64,000 bases of DNA, taken from positions 39,883,554 to 39,947,553 of the forward strand of contig OX485803.1 in NCBI GenBank assembly GCA_950295325.1. The letters run 5' to 3'. Position 1 is the stretch's first letter. Every line of letters begins with the position of its first letter. Position numbers and translations under genes: made by a program. Positions 32,417 through 45,644 of this stretch are shown one piece after another. The notes beneath the pieces were generated by a model. The model made no database searches. It was not told where the DNA came from and was given only the letters and a program-made list of their open reading frames with translations. The DNA is from Polytrichum commune (Eukaryota > Streptophyta > Polytrichopsida > Polytrichales > Polytrichaceae).

Positions 32417-33024
32417 TTCGAGCACTCAATCCATAGTTCGGCGACCCCTGAACCTCAACCCAGCTCAGAGCTTCGGCCATTCAATCCATAGTTCGGCGAC
32501 CCCTGAACCTCAACCTAGCTCAGAGCTTTGAGCATTCAACCCAGCTCAGAGCTTCGGCCATTGGCCCCTCCCTGCCTTCGAACAAAATTGAGAGAGAGTG
32601 ATTTCTTTGCGAGTTGCCGCTCCTGGCTGCCTCGCAACTGATCCATCCGAGAATCCAGCATTGCTCCGAATTGCAAGGCCTACCCCTACCTGATTCTAAC
32701 AAAGCTACAACCCAATTCCACCAGCCCCCGGTCCCAATGTGGGCAGCCTCTAAGCCCAATTCGGGCACCTAACCCAACCTTAACCTCAAGCCCACATTCC
32801 CCTTCCTCATAACAAAGGTACTAACTACAATCACTTTAACTAAATCTAATTAACACTAACCCTCTCTCAACACACAAATGACGTAAATCCCTTGTTAACA
32901 CAAAAACACACCAAACCCACGGGTTACATTCTTTTTAGTTTTAAAATAGCAATCATAATTTAAAAAAAAATCCCTAATAACTTTTGAGGTTAACCACACT
33001 TGTGGACACCGTTTTGGGCTCACA
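32417..33024 (-). repeat. LTR fragment with a tandem duplication
   Basis: The right end (CACTTGTGGACACC, GTTTTGGGCTCACA at 33,024) belongs to the gypsy LTR family, so M2 sits in another LTR of that family. Near M2 a unit of about 60 bp (CAATCCATAGTTCGGCGACC...CAGCTCAGAGCTTCGGCCAT) is duplicated between 32,427 and 32,562. Confidence 0.65.
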
Positions 33025-35155
33025 TCAAGTCAATGTGGTAGGAACTTACAATGAGGATGAGAGAAGTGGAAAACACAACATGTCATGCCCTTGATTGGAG
33101 TAACCTGTCACACCGCTTGCAAGAATGGACCTCATGATGACACCCAAGTTTTGTAAGTTGTCGAGGTGAAGGTTGTCCATGTGGAGCATCCCTTGAGTTG
33201 GCAATGCTACCCATATGGCGCTAGCAATGTCCTAAAGGACCACACCAGAGCCCAACATTTTCCTTTTTAATTGCACCCATACCCAGACTATGCCCATCAG
33301 CAGTGACCTATGCCCACCCATGCCCACCCATAGCATGACATGTGCCCACCCATGAACAATAATATCGCAGTCATGCCCACCCATGCCCACCCATGGACAA
33401 TAATATCGCAGCCATGCCCACCCAAAACCCATGGGCATGGGTCAGTATGGGCATGGGCATGGGTATGGGCACCCAATGTAGGGCTCTGGACCACACTAAA
33501 CCTTGAGGAGGTCAAGTGTGAATGGTGCCTTGAAAGGAGCCACACATTGCCTATGAGGACAACTGCATGTTTTTGAATGCCTAGATTCAATTGCAAGTTC
33601 TTATCCAATTTGGTTGAATGAAATATTGTTGCTATTCTAAAAATCTATCAAATGGTATAAGAATGTCACAAACAATCAAAGAACGCATCCTACAAAGCCT
33701 GTCAATTTTTGCTAAGGCAATTAGCCTCAAAAAGTGGTACTTGGCCTCTCTTTGGGTGGACATTCCATTTTTTTGACAATGAAGTGGGGCCCTTGTATAG
33801 AATACCAAAGGTTAGTATGAATGGGGAAAGGCCATGAAGTCATGGGGTGGTGTCCTTGGGCCTTCCCTACTCCCTCAATTTATGTGGAGAGTCTCAATGG
33901 AGGCATGTCCCTAGGATCGGATGATTCCCAACCTTAAACAAGGGGTCTAGGATCTCATGTAGCAAGGAGTGTGCCCTACGCTCTGCACTTAGCTTTTTAA
34001 GGGATTAAAGCTAACACTTGTGTGACTATTGGTTCTACAAGGTTAATAACATTACAATCCCATTAGCTCCATTACACAACCGCCATTGCTTCACAACATG
34101 TTGCCTTCAAGTTAAATATAGTTTGAGTTGTGATACAACCCTAGAGTGGAGACTAATTCAAATGCATATGTTGATGGATGAGCTTAAGGATATAGAAGAG
34201 TTACATACTCCTCCGCACTCAAGTTGAGTTGCAAAGCACACACTAGGTGGTAAGCATGCATAAAAAGGAGCATTGGTGTTTTTGATGAAGCATTTGATGT
34301 CCACTATCGTCCACAATGTATGGGGAGATTTTTGGGCACGATTTGTCAAAATCATGGTGTTTCGAAGTCCAACTAGTTGCATGTTGTGATCTTTCAAGTT
34401 TTCTTTGTTCATTTCATGCATATACTATAGACTATTCAAAATGATAAAAATGTCAAGGGACATATTCATATGTTTTAGTATGCTTACTACCATATGTCTT
34501 CACATCCTAATTTTGTATTTGATTACATATTGTAATGGCAACATGGAATTGAAATTGTTGTTTATGTCAAACCATGATCAATTTTTAAGAATGTGGACTA
34601 CATAATGTTTACACATGTGTAAACACTATTTGATTGTGGTATGTACAATGCAATTCACACATAGACTTCAAATTGCTATATGCATTGAGTTATGTGTTGA
34701 ATTATTTAGAATGTTTTCTATGTTATATTTAAATCTTTAAGTTTTTTGAGAATGATAAGAAACTGCAATGGAATAGGTCGATTGAATTGCTATATGTTTG
34801 AGCCATGTGTTGTTGTCTTTTTTTGGAATGGACCTTTATTTTCACGTGTGTAAATATTGTCGATATAATATGTAATGTAGAAAATAAGTTCAAATTAACA
34901 AGAGAAGTGAGCCAAATGGAAAATTTTGTTGATGAGGTTGATAGGGTAGATAATAATTGTGGATGTGATTAGTGTTTATTATGTCTTTTATGTGGACACA
35001 TTACTGAAGAAAATGCACTACAACTACAAGTACTCCTAAATCACAATAAAGATGTGATTTAGTGTGACTCACATTATTCATCATCGAGCCACCTTGATTC
35101 TCTTGCGATTGCTGAATGACAACTAGAAGATGTTACATAACACTTGATGCTATAA
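33025..35155. other. Non-coding region with dispersed repeat
   Basis: No gene supported. About 33,295-33,475 is a degenerate tandem repeat of CCCACCCATG-type words. About 34,318-34,400 (GGGGAGATTTTTGGGCA, GTGTTTCGAAGTCCAAC) matches 47,235-47,300 in front of the second gypsy element, so it is probably an old fragment of that element family. Confidence 0.5.
33295..33475. repeat. CCCACCCATG-type tandem repeat
   Basis: Irregular short tandem repeat built from CCCATGCCCA and CCCACCCATG words, ending with the complementary ATGGGCATGGGC words at about 33,429-33,470, so it can fold back on itself. Confidence 0.75.
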
Positions 35156-35304
35156 GGGCCGGTTCACATGGGGTCCCAAGTCCTACGTCCCAAATCATTG
35201 GAGGTCAATATGTGCAATCTTAGCCATTGAGAAGATGGAAGTTGGGGCTTACCATTTCACACGTGGTCCCATGTCCTAAGTTCCAAGTATGACAAGGATG
35301 CCTA

Positions 35305-35641
35305 TGTGAGCCCAAAAGTGAGCCCACATATGTTTTAATCCTTAGAAGAGATTAGAATTTAAACATGAATTGTGCCTCAATTAAGTAGAAAACATAAAAA
35401 GAGTGAAAGCATTGTTTTATGATAGGACTTAGGATAATGTAGAATGTTGTTAAGGGCGGAGTTGAAGGGGTTGGTGAGAAGGCAATTAGTCACCAAATAG
35501 GCCTAGGATTAAGGTTGTGGGAGCTGAGCCCCGCAATTGACCATTTTGGGCATGGCCTAGGTCCATAAAAGGCTGGCAACACTATTACCTAGATTTTCCC
35601 GGGACCAGGAAGCGGAGGACGGTTGAGGGCCTGGGTCGGCC

Positions 35642-35701
<60 letters not shown>

Positions 35702-36960
35702 AAACAGGTCGGGTAGTGACGGCGGAAGAGTGTGGCCGAGGAGGATCATCAGAGAGTGGGCAATGGCCGAGGGCTGACTACCGAATGGTGACAGGTGATG
35801 GTCTTTGGTACCACCCCAGGAGGGTACTCCATTGTGGTTGTGAGTGTAGATGATTGCAGGCTGGGAAGAGGGGGAGCTGGCAACCGAGCACAAGCAGACC
35901 ACTGGGATGATGAAATACGAGGGTAACCAAGGAGCAGGGGGGGAATTGAGCATTGCCGCAGCCAAATACATGGCTAGTCACTCACATTAGTCGCGCCACA
36001 AGCCTGGTCACATTCTGCTTGAATTTCAAATGTGCGGGGATGGAATCCCTTGCAAGACACTCTGCCTGGAAGTCAATGTCAGAGATTGAGTGCGATTGAA
36101 CACAGGAATGCCGAATGCTAGGAATTGCGGTGGGCATGCAGGGTGATTACGGAGGTTGGGGGATCGATACATTGGCCCAGGTGGATCGGCTGCCTCTGAT
36201 TAGTGGAATGGCAGGAGGATCAGTTCAATATTGAGCCGATCCGAGGGAGCGGGTCGGAATTTGATGCGGCCGAATTGGATCCATAACCATGCGGGTGAGA
36301 GGGAGCTATGGGATCGACGTCAGCTGCCGAGGAGGCCAGCAGTTGTCTCCGAAGTGCGGCCACCAGGGGGAGAGTGGTGACTGTGATCAGGTAGGGGTGT
36401 ATGAGGGGGACTACAGAGAAGAAGGGACCGGGCATCAGCGGTGGTACGGGGTTGAACGCGAACCAGGGGCCGGGGATGGGCCATGAAGGGTTTTGACAGG
36501 AGGTGACGGGCTTCTGCCCACCGCCGAACAACGTAACTTGGTGCTCATGATTTTGGGACTGTGAGCCTCTAATTAAGCCCTACTGGAGGGGAAGTTAACT
36601 GGGCAGCTAATATGCTCCTCGTTTAGGCAGGGCTTAAATGGGTTTAAGGGGTAGTTAAGAATTAGTGTGAGAGGGGAGGGGAAACTAACCACAATTGGTG
36701 GTCTCCTACCTCTTTAGTGTGGGAAGTTGAAGTGTGGGTGGACAAGGATTGATGAGTAGGGGAGTAGGAGTCCAAGGAAGTGGTGAAGAGGCCAATTGTA
36801 ATCCTTGGACCCGCGTTATGAAGTAAAATTGGGGGGGCTTAAGGTGGCCATTTGGGCAACTATAGTGTCTTGGGAACACTGGAAGGCGGTGAAGTTGGCG
36901 TGCCAGTCTTGAACTCTCCCCCGGACTACGACGCTAAGGGGTGGGGGTTTAGGGCTGACA
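35305..36960 (+). mobile_element. Solo LTR, opposite orientation, about 1.66 kb
   Basis: Starts TGTGAGCCCAAAAGTGAGCC and ends CGGACTACGACGCTAAGG...GGGCTGACA. These are the reverse complements of the end and start of the gypsy LTR family. The flanks GCCTA (left) and ACCTA (right) differ by one base, consistent with an aged 5-bp target duplication. Confidence 0.75.
35643..35698. repeat. (CT)n microsatellite
   Basis: About 27 uninterrupted CT repeats ending in CTTGG, within the reversed solo LTR. Confidence 0.95.
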
Positions 36961-37489
36961 ACCTACATGGCAACACTTTTTGGAGGTGAGACTTGGGACT
37001 TGTGTCGAGAGTTGGGTCGAGCAAAAAGCTAGACCCAACTCCCAGCATAAGTCCCACAAATATTTTTGCATAAAATAATGAAAATCCGCCTTCAATGATG
37101 ATTAACCATGTTTTAATGGTGTCTTGAGGCTCAAAAGTTGGGACTTTGCCTCCATGTTGGGACTTGCTAACATGAGTGGGACTCGACACTTTGGATCCCA
37201 TGTGATCCGGCCCTAAGACAAGTCATGAAAACCACTCTAACTAACATGACGGAGCAATTTAATGCCACACTAAATCACGTGTTTAGTAATTCATATTGTA
37301 AACGATTCGTGTGGGGGGCCTTTCTGTCCAGAACGTTGGAATCCAACAACAAGTCTAGCATACATGGATGGATGAATGTGGATGAAAAACGCAAGAGCGA
37401 CGAAGGCAGTTAGCGCACAGCAGGTGGCGGGTTCGGCTCCGGCTGCCGACGGGCGAGCATGAAAGAGCAAGAGAGACAGTTTGGCCCCC

Positions 37490-37498
37490 AAACCCTAA
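37490..37498 (+). promoter_or_regulatory. Telo-box (AAACCCTAA) upstream of the host gene
   Basis: AAACCCTAA lies about 130 bp before the start codon, in a region that looks like promoter or 5' UTR. Telo-boxes are common in promoters of plant housekeeping and translation or RNA-processing genes. That it acts here is inference. Confidence 0.4.
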
Positions 37499-37621
37499 TC
37501 TCATCGCCTTCGCCATCGCTGCTTTGCTTTACGTTACGTCACGAGGACTTGCATCGCTCCTCATGGTCGTATTATCGTGAGCTCGCCACATTGACAGCGC
37601 CAGGCGCCACACGCGCAGAGG

Positions 37622-40600
37622 ATGATGGAGGGCCGAGGCCGCGGCCGCGACCTTACTCGGCCGGCCTGTGAGTTTCTCACGCTCCCTTTCGTCTTGCATT
37701 TTCATCAGGGTTCGCTCAATCGGTTCTGCGGTAACGCTGCGTATATGATTGCTACGGAGACGAATGGTGTGGTTCGTAGGCAGATAAGTGGCGGATAAGT
37801 GGCGGATAAGTGGCTGTTTAAGGGCTGCGGATTGCAAATTAGAGTTTTGTGCATTGTTGTGAGGGTTTGTTGAATAGAGTACACAGTAGCTTCGCGCGTA
37901 TGGTGATTATCCTGGCGAGATTATTGCTATATTTTGCACCGAGATTCTTTCAGGCAGGTCCAGGGGTTGGGGAATGCAAATTGGGATTCCGTTTGCTTCT
38001 TGATTTGTGCTCGTACTCATTCTGTTCGGCTTTCTGTAGTTTATTTTTTATTTTTCTCGATAGAATGCCTTCAACACTTTTTTGTTAAGGCCTTTCCTGG
38101 TGCTACACTCCGTTCTTGGTCTGAAACAATCCTGGCGATTTCTGAGTGGCAGTCTCTTAAATGAGTCTCCTGCGAAATGAACTGTTAGCAACTTCTGGTG
38201 TGCAATTGATCCTCTTATAGACAGTTTTAGGTTTGAAGCTCAAGTGTACGTTCAGCTAGACAAGTACTATACATGCTAACCGATGTGACGAAGCCTAGGC
38301 CTAGACGTTATCATTTCGATTTTATCAGGTGCGAGTTGATGAAATTTGACGATTGTGTGCCATATGGAAGCGGCAATAGTGGGACTAAATTCTGCTTTCA
38401 ATCGACTATTGTTGGAACTTCGTTCCATCATAAATTTCTATGTTGAGCAGATTTAGAGTGCCCTCTTTCTGGGAATACCACTATGCTCACACCAAAAATC
38501 TATACCCAAAGGTTTCAAGAGCTCCAAAATTGTTGGTCTTAACATCACTCTTTTGGATGATGATCCATTTGCTCCGTCAGTGTACTGCACTGGCAGGGGC
38601 CGAATTTTTGAATGTTATATTAAAAGAGTTCAGGAAATTAAAATTCTCGAAAAATGAAGTATGTTGAGTTTGGTCAGTGATGTTCGTGTTGATGCAGAAT
38701 AAATTGTACAATAATGAGTCACTTCATTGTTGCAATTGAGCATCAGAATAACTTGAAATATATACAGTTACATGCAATAGGTTCCACATATCATTGATAC
38801 AGTCTCCAATCACAATTTATGTGAGAGCAACTCCTTTTGATCGTTGTATTGAATTTCTGTGTATTTTCAGGGATGGTGAAACAGGGCCAGGTGCCGGCAA
38901 CTGAGAAGCCTGTACCCTTAGGTGCGCCAGCAGATGATGTTTCTGAGGGCAATCACTCTATCAGAGCATCGAGTCCTGGTGTACCTGGAGGTCCTGGTCT
39001 TGGTCCACAATTCCAGCAACATGGTCATGGCCCACCCTTCCTGGGACCTCAGCGGCCTCCATATCAACAAATGAACCACTTCCGGCCTCCAGGAAATCAA
39101 CCACAACATCAATCAGGGCCTCCTTTTCAGCAAAACATGCAGCCTCCGCCCCAACATTTCCCTCACAGACCCCAAAATGGTCAATTCCCTCCGAGACCAA
39201 ACAATCAACACCCTGGACAATTTCACAATTTTCCACCGCAGCAGTATCCAAACAATGCAAACAGTCAAGGGCAGCCTCCCTTTCCCAGACCACCCTTTGG
39301 TCATCCCCAACAATACCCCCCACCTCAGCAGTTTCCATTTCCTCCACAACATCCAGGCAACCATGCAGAGCCTTCATTTCAGGGACCTCCTCCCACTACC
39401 CAGCAAATGCCACCTCACGGAGGACTACCTCCTCCACCATTTCCACTTCCTCAATCTCAATTACACGAAGGGCAATTCCAGGGACGTCCTCCTCTATCAC
39501 AAAATGATCCTGCTGCTCGTGTTCTACCTGTGGAGAACATTTCTGGGTCCCAGAATTCAAATTCTTCTCAAGTCAATCAACCCCAACAACCACATCTCAC
39601 TATGAATGGATCATTGGAATCTCAAACTTCCCATTTCCCCCCTCTAGAGCAACATCAAGCTAGTCTTCGCGATAATTTCCCTCCAGCAATGCAAGGAGGG
39701 CGTGGAGGAGGTCCCCCTACTCCTGCATGGGCTCAGGGTCGACCTCCTCCATATGTGCAGGTGCCTCCTGAAATGCAATCACAACCACCTTGGCAACAAG
39801 GTTTTGTAGGACAGTCACAAGGACCTCCTCGGCAGGGATATCCACATGATTCCCAGGGGCCTGAACAACAGCAACGACCTAAACGCCAGACTGGGTTCCA
39901 TGATGCTCCAAACACATCACAGCTGAGTCAACCGTATCCTAATCAATCAAGAGAAAAGTCTGCAGAGCAAGATAAACCTAGAGAACAGCAGCCTAGAAAA
40001 CGAAAATCACGTTGGGATCCGGCTCCTGATGAGATGCCAAGTGCTGATGCAGTAGTACAACAAACTCCAGAATCCTCAGTGATAACTGGATGGCCAGGAC
40101 CCCAACAGTCACATACTCAGTGGAACTCTGGACCTGGACCTGGGTTTTCTCAGAACGGACATGCATTTCTGGACAATAGGAATGGAGCAGGATTAGCAAT
40201 GGAGGCTGCAGTGCAGGAGGCAGTTCTACGCGAGCAGGTCTTTAATTGTCCACTATTGGCTGGTCGGGACTCAATATTTAATTCAAGAATCACTTGTCAT
40301 GTCACATATGTAGATTTACTCAAATTTTTATTCTGGATGAATTTAATCGGACCACAAAGCCTTTCTGAGAAATTTTTATTCTTGCTTTGCTTACTTTTGA
40401 CAACCTAATGTATTCTTAGTAAGTATTTCTCTACTACACAGCTTGAGTCATGAAGTTAACTTGACTTGTATTTGTTGTTGGTGACAGGAAGCTAATGCTC
40501 ATGAGGTTATTGCTCAACAGAGGTGTGTATTCTAGTTACCTTAGTTTCTGTCTCATCATAACATATGGTCCGGTTATGACTCTCATTGCATGAAGGACTG

Positions 40601-43600
40601 TTCTCCTAGCAGGATTATTTATTCAGTTCCATTTAGTTCTTTCTGTTTCATGTCTGTTGTGTGCAATGATATCTTTTGTATTACCCTCTCCTAAAATGAT
40701 GAAAGGTTTCCTTTTCTGAATCTTTGCTTCCATGAAAAATGGGAATTATTCCTGGGCTTACGGAAGGCTAATGTGTTCTGGCTGAGCAGGAGAGAGAAGA
40801 GGCCTTTTGAGACCATGGATATACATGAACAAGATATATTGTCTACCCGCCACGACCAGGGTGTACTAAAGGTGAGAACAAAGTTATGCGTCTTCAGCTT
40901 TGCATGTAAAAGCTTCTGTAGCAAGGTCAGTCTGTAGCACTATTATCCAACAAGGAAATAGAGATTTTGACCAGGTTACCTTGTGCCTCAAAGTCTTGCA
41001 AGGGTTCTATGGTTGCAGCTGCAGTACATGTTTGATAGAAGGGCTTGAAATGAGGTACAAGTAGAAGTTAAGTCTCACACGTTTCCTCTGCAAGTTTTGC
41101 CTCTATCCAAAACCATGCGACTTGCTTTTTGTACATCACCTGAATCTTTTTCAAAAAGTTAGGCATAGTTGATCAGATGACTGCCATCATCTTTCTTCAA
41201 TTTTTGGTAAGTAGCCATTGCATTGGCCATTCTTTTTGATAATAGCATAGTAGAATGATTTTGATCCAGGAGATGCAGTTCTGCTGTTGCGAAGGATGTT
41301 GCAAATTTGTACTTGAAACATCTTAGATTTTAAGAATTTAGCTCTCACAATTTCCAAAATATATTGTGTCTTGCATCACTTGCAACTTCATCCAAGCATG
41401 GGCATACTCTGCTGTGAGATTGGCATGCTAGAGGTAAAGAAGACATGCAGAGTTCAAGAGCAAAGAATTTAGTTTGTGGGAAGAGGGTGTGGTCGGTGAA
41501 GTGTGGCTGACTTGTGGATGCAGGAGAAGCTTTTGAAGATGACCTCTGAGCACCGTATGGAGATGGCTTCCAAGAGGGGAAGGCCTACCCAACTAGAGCA
41601 AGGTCGTGATGGTGGTGGGGTTGTTGGGGAGATACCGGTTTCACTAACACTAAGGACTACTTGCATTGTTCTAAGAATCAAGTGATTATTGTCCTTGTTA
41701 TTGTCCTTGTAATGTGAATAGGACATTGTCCTGTGGAAAGTAGATTTGTTTGCTTCTGAGTACTGCTCCTATGTAGGTTCTTATGTCATATATGTGTGGT
41801 TTGAAGCTTGGATATTTGAGTCAGCAAAATAAGAAATTTGTTCTTTAGCCAAGAAGATGGTTCCCACGCATTTTGAAATGGTGAACATTGGGTTATTTTT
41901 CGTGTCAAGTAGGTCATGAAGCTGTTATAGTAAGTACTTGGTTCTCATTTCTAAAGAACTGTGCCATGTGTGACCTTCTTGTCTTGCAGATAACTTGGAA
42001 ATTGGCAATGGCTATGGAGTTCCTGGAGGAGGAGCTTATTATAATAGTGTGCGGCCACCAATGTTCACCATAGCTGCTGACCCCAATCTATACAAGCCAG
42101 ATTTCAATGCACCCTCTTCAAATCCTATGTTTGACCCAAGACATCCTGGACATTATGAAGGAGTGATGGGCCCTTCTGATGGAGGAGACCGATTTGATGT
42201 ACAAGGGGCTAAAAATATCATTCACGGTAATAGTGATGAGCAAGTCGCAGCAGATCAAAGAGAAATTGATCAACGGGATTTTAAAGAGGCAGAGGGATTT
42301 GGAGAAAAGGGTAACATTCCTGATTTTCTGAAAGAAAGATTGAAAGCTCGTGGTATATTGAAGGGTGAAAACAACAATGAGAACACACATCTGGTTAGCC
42401 ATCATTCTTGGTCTTCTTGGTGGTCTGTTTCACTTGCACCATTCTAGTCCCTCACGTCGACCTTTTTAAGCTGCCTCATCTCTTTGCAGATCACATAGTG
42501 TTGTAAAAACAATTTCACAGCACCTCAGTGCCTCAGTGCCCTGTACACTCTATCTAGAATCTTGGACTGGGGTTTGCAATCTTAGTATCTACGTCACAAT
42601 CTTTTGGAGTGATTAGGTGTAAGGTCTGTCAGTTTTTGTCATCGTGGCTATAGTGTGCGCGGTGTGGCTGTTGGATTGGCAACAACTGCTCCGTAATGAG
42701 CATGTGGGACTACTTTCCTGTGCAGAGTGCCTCAGAAACAGAAGGGACAGACGCGTTACCATCAGGCTGGGTATGCAATTGCACTGCTTCTTTCCTCATT
42801 GGTTTAGAATGACAATTTATTTTCTTCTGCTTTCCTTTTTCTGTAGTAGGCTAGGGACAGAGCCTCTGTGCACTATGTCGGGAACATAGATACTGGGAAT
42901 AGCTCACATGGATCCCAATTTTCATGTGGTGAGTTTTCCTGGCCCAATGCTATTGATGATTTGTACAGTCCTCTTGTGTGAGCAGCTAATGACATGGTAT
43001 TGTGGGCTTAGATCACCATCATACTAAAGTGATTTGATGTGTGTTTAGGTGGAAGGCAAGGACCCAGAAAGTGGAGTAACCTACTACTACAATCAGACTA
43101 CAGGACAAAGCCAGTGGGAGCGGCCAACTCTGAAAGCACTGCTTCCGCCACCACCCCCTCCACCTGTACTAGTACAATTACCAGCAGACTGGCAAGAGGC
43201 CACTGATGCTACCTCAGGTGTTTGCTGCTGACTGCCTATTGCCTTCTCAATACGTGTATGTAGGAACAGTTCAAAGTGATAAGTAGTCCTACCTCTCACC
43301 TGATTGTTCTGGAGTTGTAAAGTACTATCCACCTCAGTTTCTTCAACTTTGTTTGTCTTGATAGATGTGGTTGCAGAGTTAATTTCCTTTTTACTAAGTA
43401 CAGTATACTTGCCTGCTACAGGCCAAAAATACTATTACAACGTGAAAACAAATGAAACACGGTGGGAACGACCAAAAGCTGTTAATTCAGCAGGAGAGGA
43501 CAATTCTGAAATTTCTAGTTCAACAGGCACTGGTGAGATACCTTCACCTGCTGCGAATGGACCAAAGTTCAAAAAGTGTGCAGGCTGTGGAGGTTGGGGC

Positions 43601-45644
43601 CGGGGGCTAGTACAAGCTTGGAGCTACTGTAATCATTGCACGAGGTGGCATTCTTTACTTATCCTGCACTGCTCAGTACTTGCTCAGTAATTCGTTTGAG
43701 GCTGGACCCTGATTACAACTTCTGCTAGGTAGAAGGAAGGATTTGCAAGCAGTAGGGATTCAGAACACACATTGATCAATATGGCTAGCGAAAGTTTGAT
43801 AGTTGTGGATCTGAGCTTACAGTTTGTTTGCAGGTAATTATCATGCTGACCTAATTGGACCAGCTCACTTATATATAAATCACTACTGAGCTAATTATGA
43901 GATAAATTGTCGCATTGTGTGCAAATCCCTCTCTTGTGTTCCTTCTTAGAATCATGAAATACTTTTCTTTCTTACATGACAATCTACTGTGATGGGTGAA
44001 CAGAGTCTTGAATATCCCAGTGCCACCTCAAAATATCTCACCAGGTGCAAAAAGAACAGCAGCCGCAGCAGCTGCTATAGCTGCGAGTGAGGTAGCTGAT
44101 GCTGCTGAGGAGCATGAACCAGAATTTAAGCACAAGTGGCAGGCAGATATTGCTGCAGCTGTGGGTGTGGATGTAGTTAAGAAGGACCCGAAACAAAAGT
44201 GAGTTTGATTTCATTTTGAGTAGCTTAAAGAGCTCTAAAGTCCTAGATGCTCTTCTTGACTCGCTATCTCTTGAGGTTGCTGTCCAGGTCGTCTTGATGT
44301 CGAGTTATCGTCTGCAAGACTGACATAGCAAATATGGAGAATCCTTGGATGTTCAGAAACAGTTTGATTGTATCCACTTCTCTGACTAGAGATGCTGTCA
44401 TTGTGTAGGTTGGGTTTGAAGCCACCCACAGGAAAGATGAATAGGAGGGATCCAAGAAAGAGAGGGCCATCAGATAGTGATGTTCTCGACCCCATGGATC
44501 CCAGCTCTTACTCAGATGCACCTCGTGGTGGCTGGTAAGAATTTGCTGTTTATTATGTTTCATACTATATTGTTGTGGCTATCTCATTTATATGGACCTG
44601 AAATTTCAGTCAGTAGATAAATACACTTCTGAGATCAGTGCACCTTGCCTCTATCAAAGGCATCATCTCTCCACAAAATTCCAGTTGTGGTAATTGCTCC
44701 TGCTCTGGAATACCCAAGACTTTCATGTGAAATACATCAATCAGATATTTATGTCATGAAGAATTAATTAATTTTGATTTATTTGGCATTTTGTTTCTCA
44801 TATCAATATAGCATAGCTTCAATGAAATACTTGTCATCTTTCATTTATTTGTTACATTTGTTGCAAAACATCTGGAGCATAAGACATGAAGGCTTGAAGG
44901 AGCCCCCACTATATATAAGTGCACTGAATTGTCTATGGGCTGATTTTCCTTGTAACTTCTGTGTGCCTTCAGGGGCGTTGGACTCAAAGGTCAGCAACCT
45001 AGAGCAGCTGATACAACAGCTACAGTGAGTCTCCTTCACTACACTGATTATGGTAAATAGCGTGGGAAAATGTATAGTGAGTTACCTTGGGCAACCCTAG
45101 AATGTGGCCCACGCATCGCACAGGAGAATATTGTGCAACCCTGGTTAAACTTGTCATGCTCTTGTGATATACCCACCTCCTTTCCCTAGGCTGGAAGTCT
45201 TTTAAATGTACACTATATTCGATCTATTAGAAATATTGTAACCTGCTATGTGGACCTCTGGTAGTAAATATTGTGGGCTGGTGAATAGTGTGCACCCTCA
45301 ATATTATCCTCAATATTTTTAGTGTGGAAATAAGCTCAATAGTGTGGCCCACAGTATTTGCCATATTTGTTGCACTGGATGCTTCATTCCTGAAGGTGTC
45401 TTTATTGAGTACTGTGAATTTACCTCAACTGTGAACACTAGGGAGAGGGAAAAAGTAGTAAATTTGACATATCTCCTCTATTTTCCAGGGCCCTCTCTTC
45501 CAACAGCGACCTTACCCTTCGCCAGGTGCAGTTCTTCGGAGAAATGCGGAATTGGCTGGACAGCAAGGCAAGCCAACAGGTCTCAACTATGCTCCAATCC
45601 AGAAACGAGGAGATGGGAGTGATGGTTTGGGGGATGCCGATTAG
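37622..45644 (+). CDS. PQBP1: PQBP1-like WW-domain splicing factor
   Basis: 13 exons: 37,622-37,667; 38,871-40,237; 40,488-40,522; 40,790-40,871; 41,524-41,602; 41,990-42,393; 42,726-42,770; 43,049-43,217; 43,422-43,644; 44,004-44,198; 44,409-44,534; 44,973-45,024; 45,489-45,644. They sum to 2,979 bp, 992 codons plus stop, with every junction in phase. Residues 16-470 are Pro/Gln/Gly-rich, with KRKSRWD at about 393-398, a UHM-ligand-type motif. Two WW domains follow (about 682-712 and 730-760; YYYN and WERP in both), then a CX2C-X13-CX2C site (795-815) and an Ala-rich helix. The C-terminus has YSDAPRGGW and YPSPGAVL (950-957). In human PQBP1 this last motif binds the U5 snRNP protein U5-15kD. 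The gene is intact and likely a nuclear pre-mRNA splicing factor; the start at 37,622 fits the phase-1 first intron. Confidence 0.9.

Larger units (their letters stand above)
35156..37213. mobile_element. Harbinger-like MITE containing a reversed solo LTR
   Basis: Terminal inverted repeats GGGCCGGTTCACATGGG (35,156) and, at the right end inverted, GGGCCGGATCACATGGG (37,213). They are flanked by TAA on both sides (35,153-35,155 and 37,214-37,216), the 3-bp duplication of PIF/Harbinger elements. Without the LTR the element is only about 400 bp and non-coding, so it is a MITE. It sits about 400 bp upstream of the first ATG of the host gene. Confidence 0.7.

Noticed and set aside
35585-35981. Open frames over the CT microsatellite
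   Set aside because: They consist of (ER)n or (LS)n from the simple repeat within a solo LTR.
39113-39377. Antisense open frames within exon 2 of the PQBP1-like gene
   Set aside because: Shadows of the proline/glutamine-rich coding sequence; no domains, and the sense frame is part of a fully phased 13-exon model.
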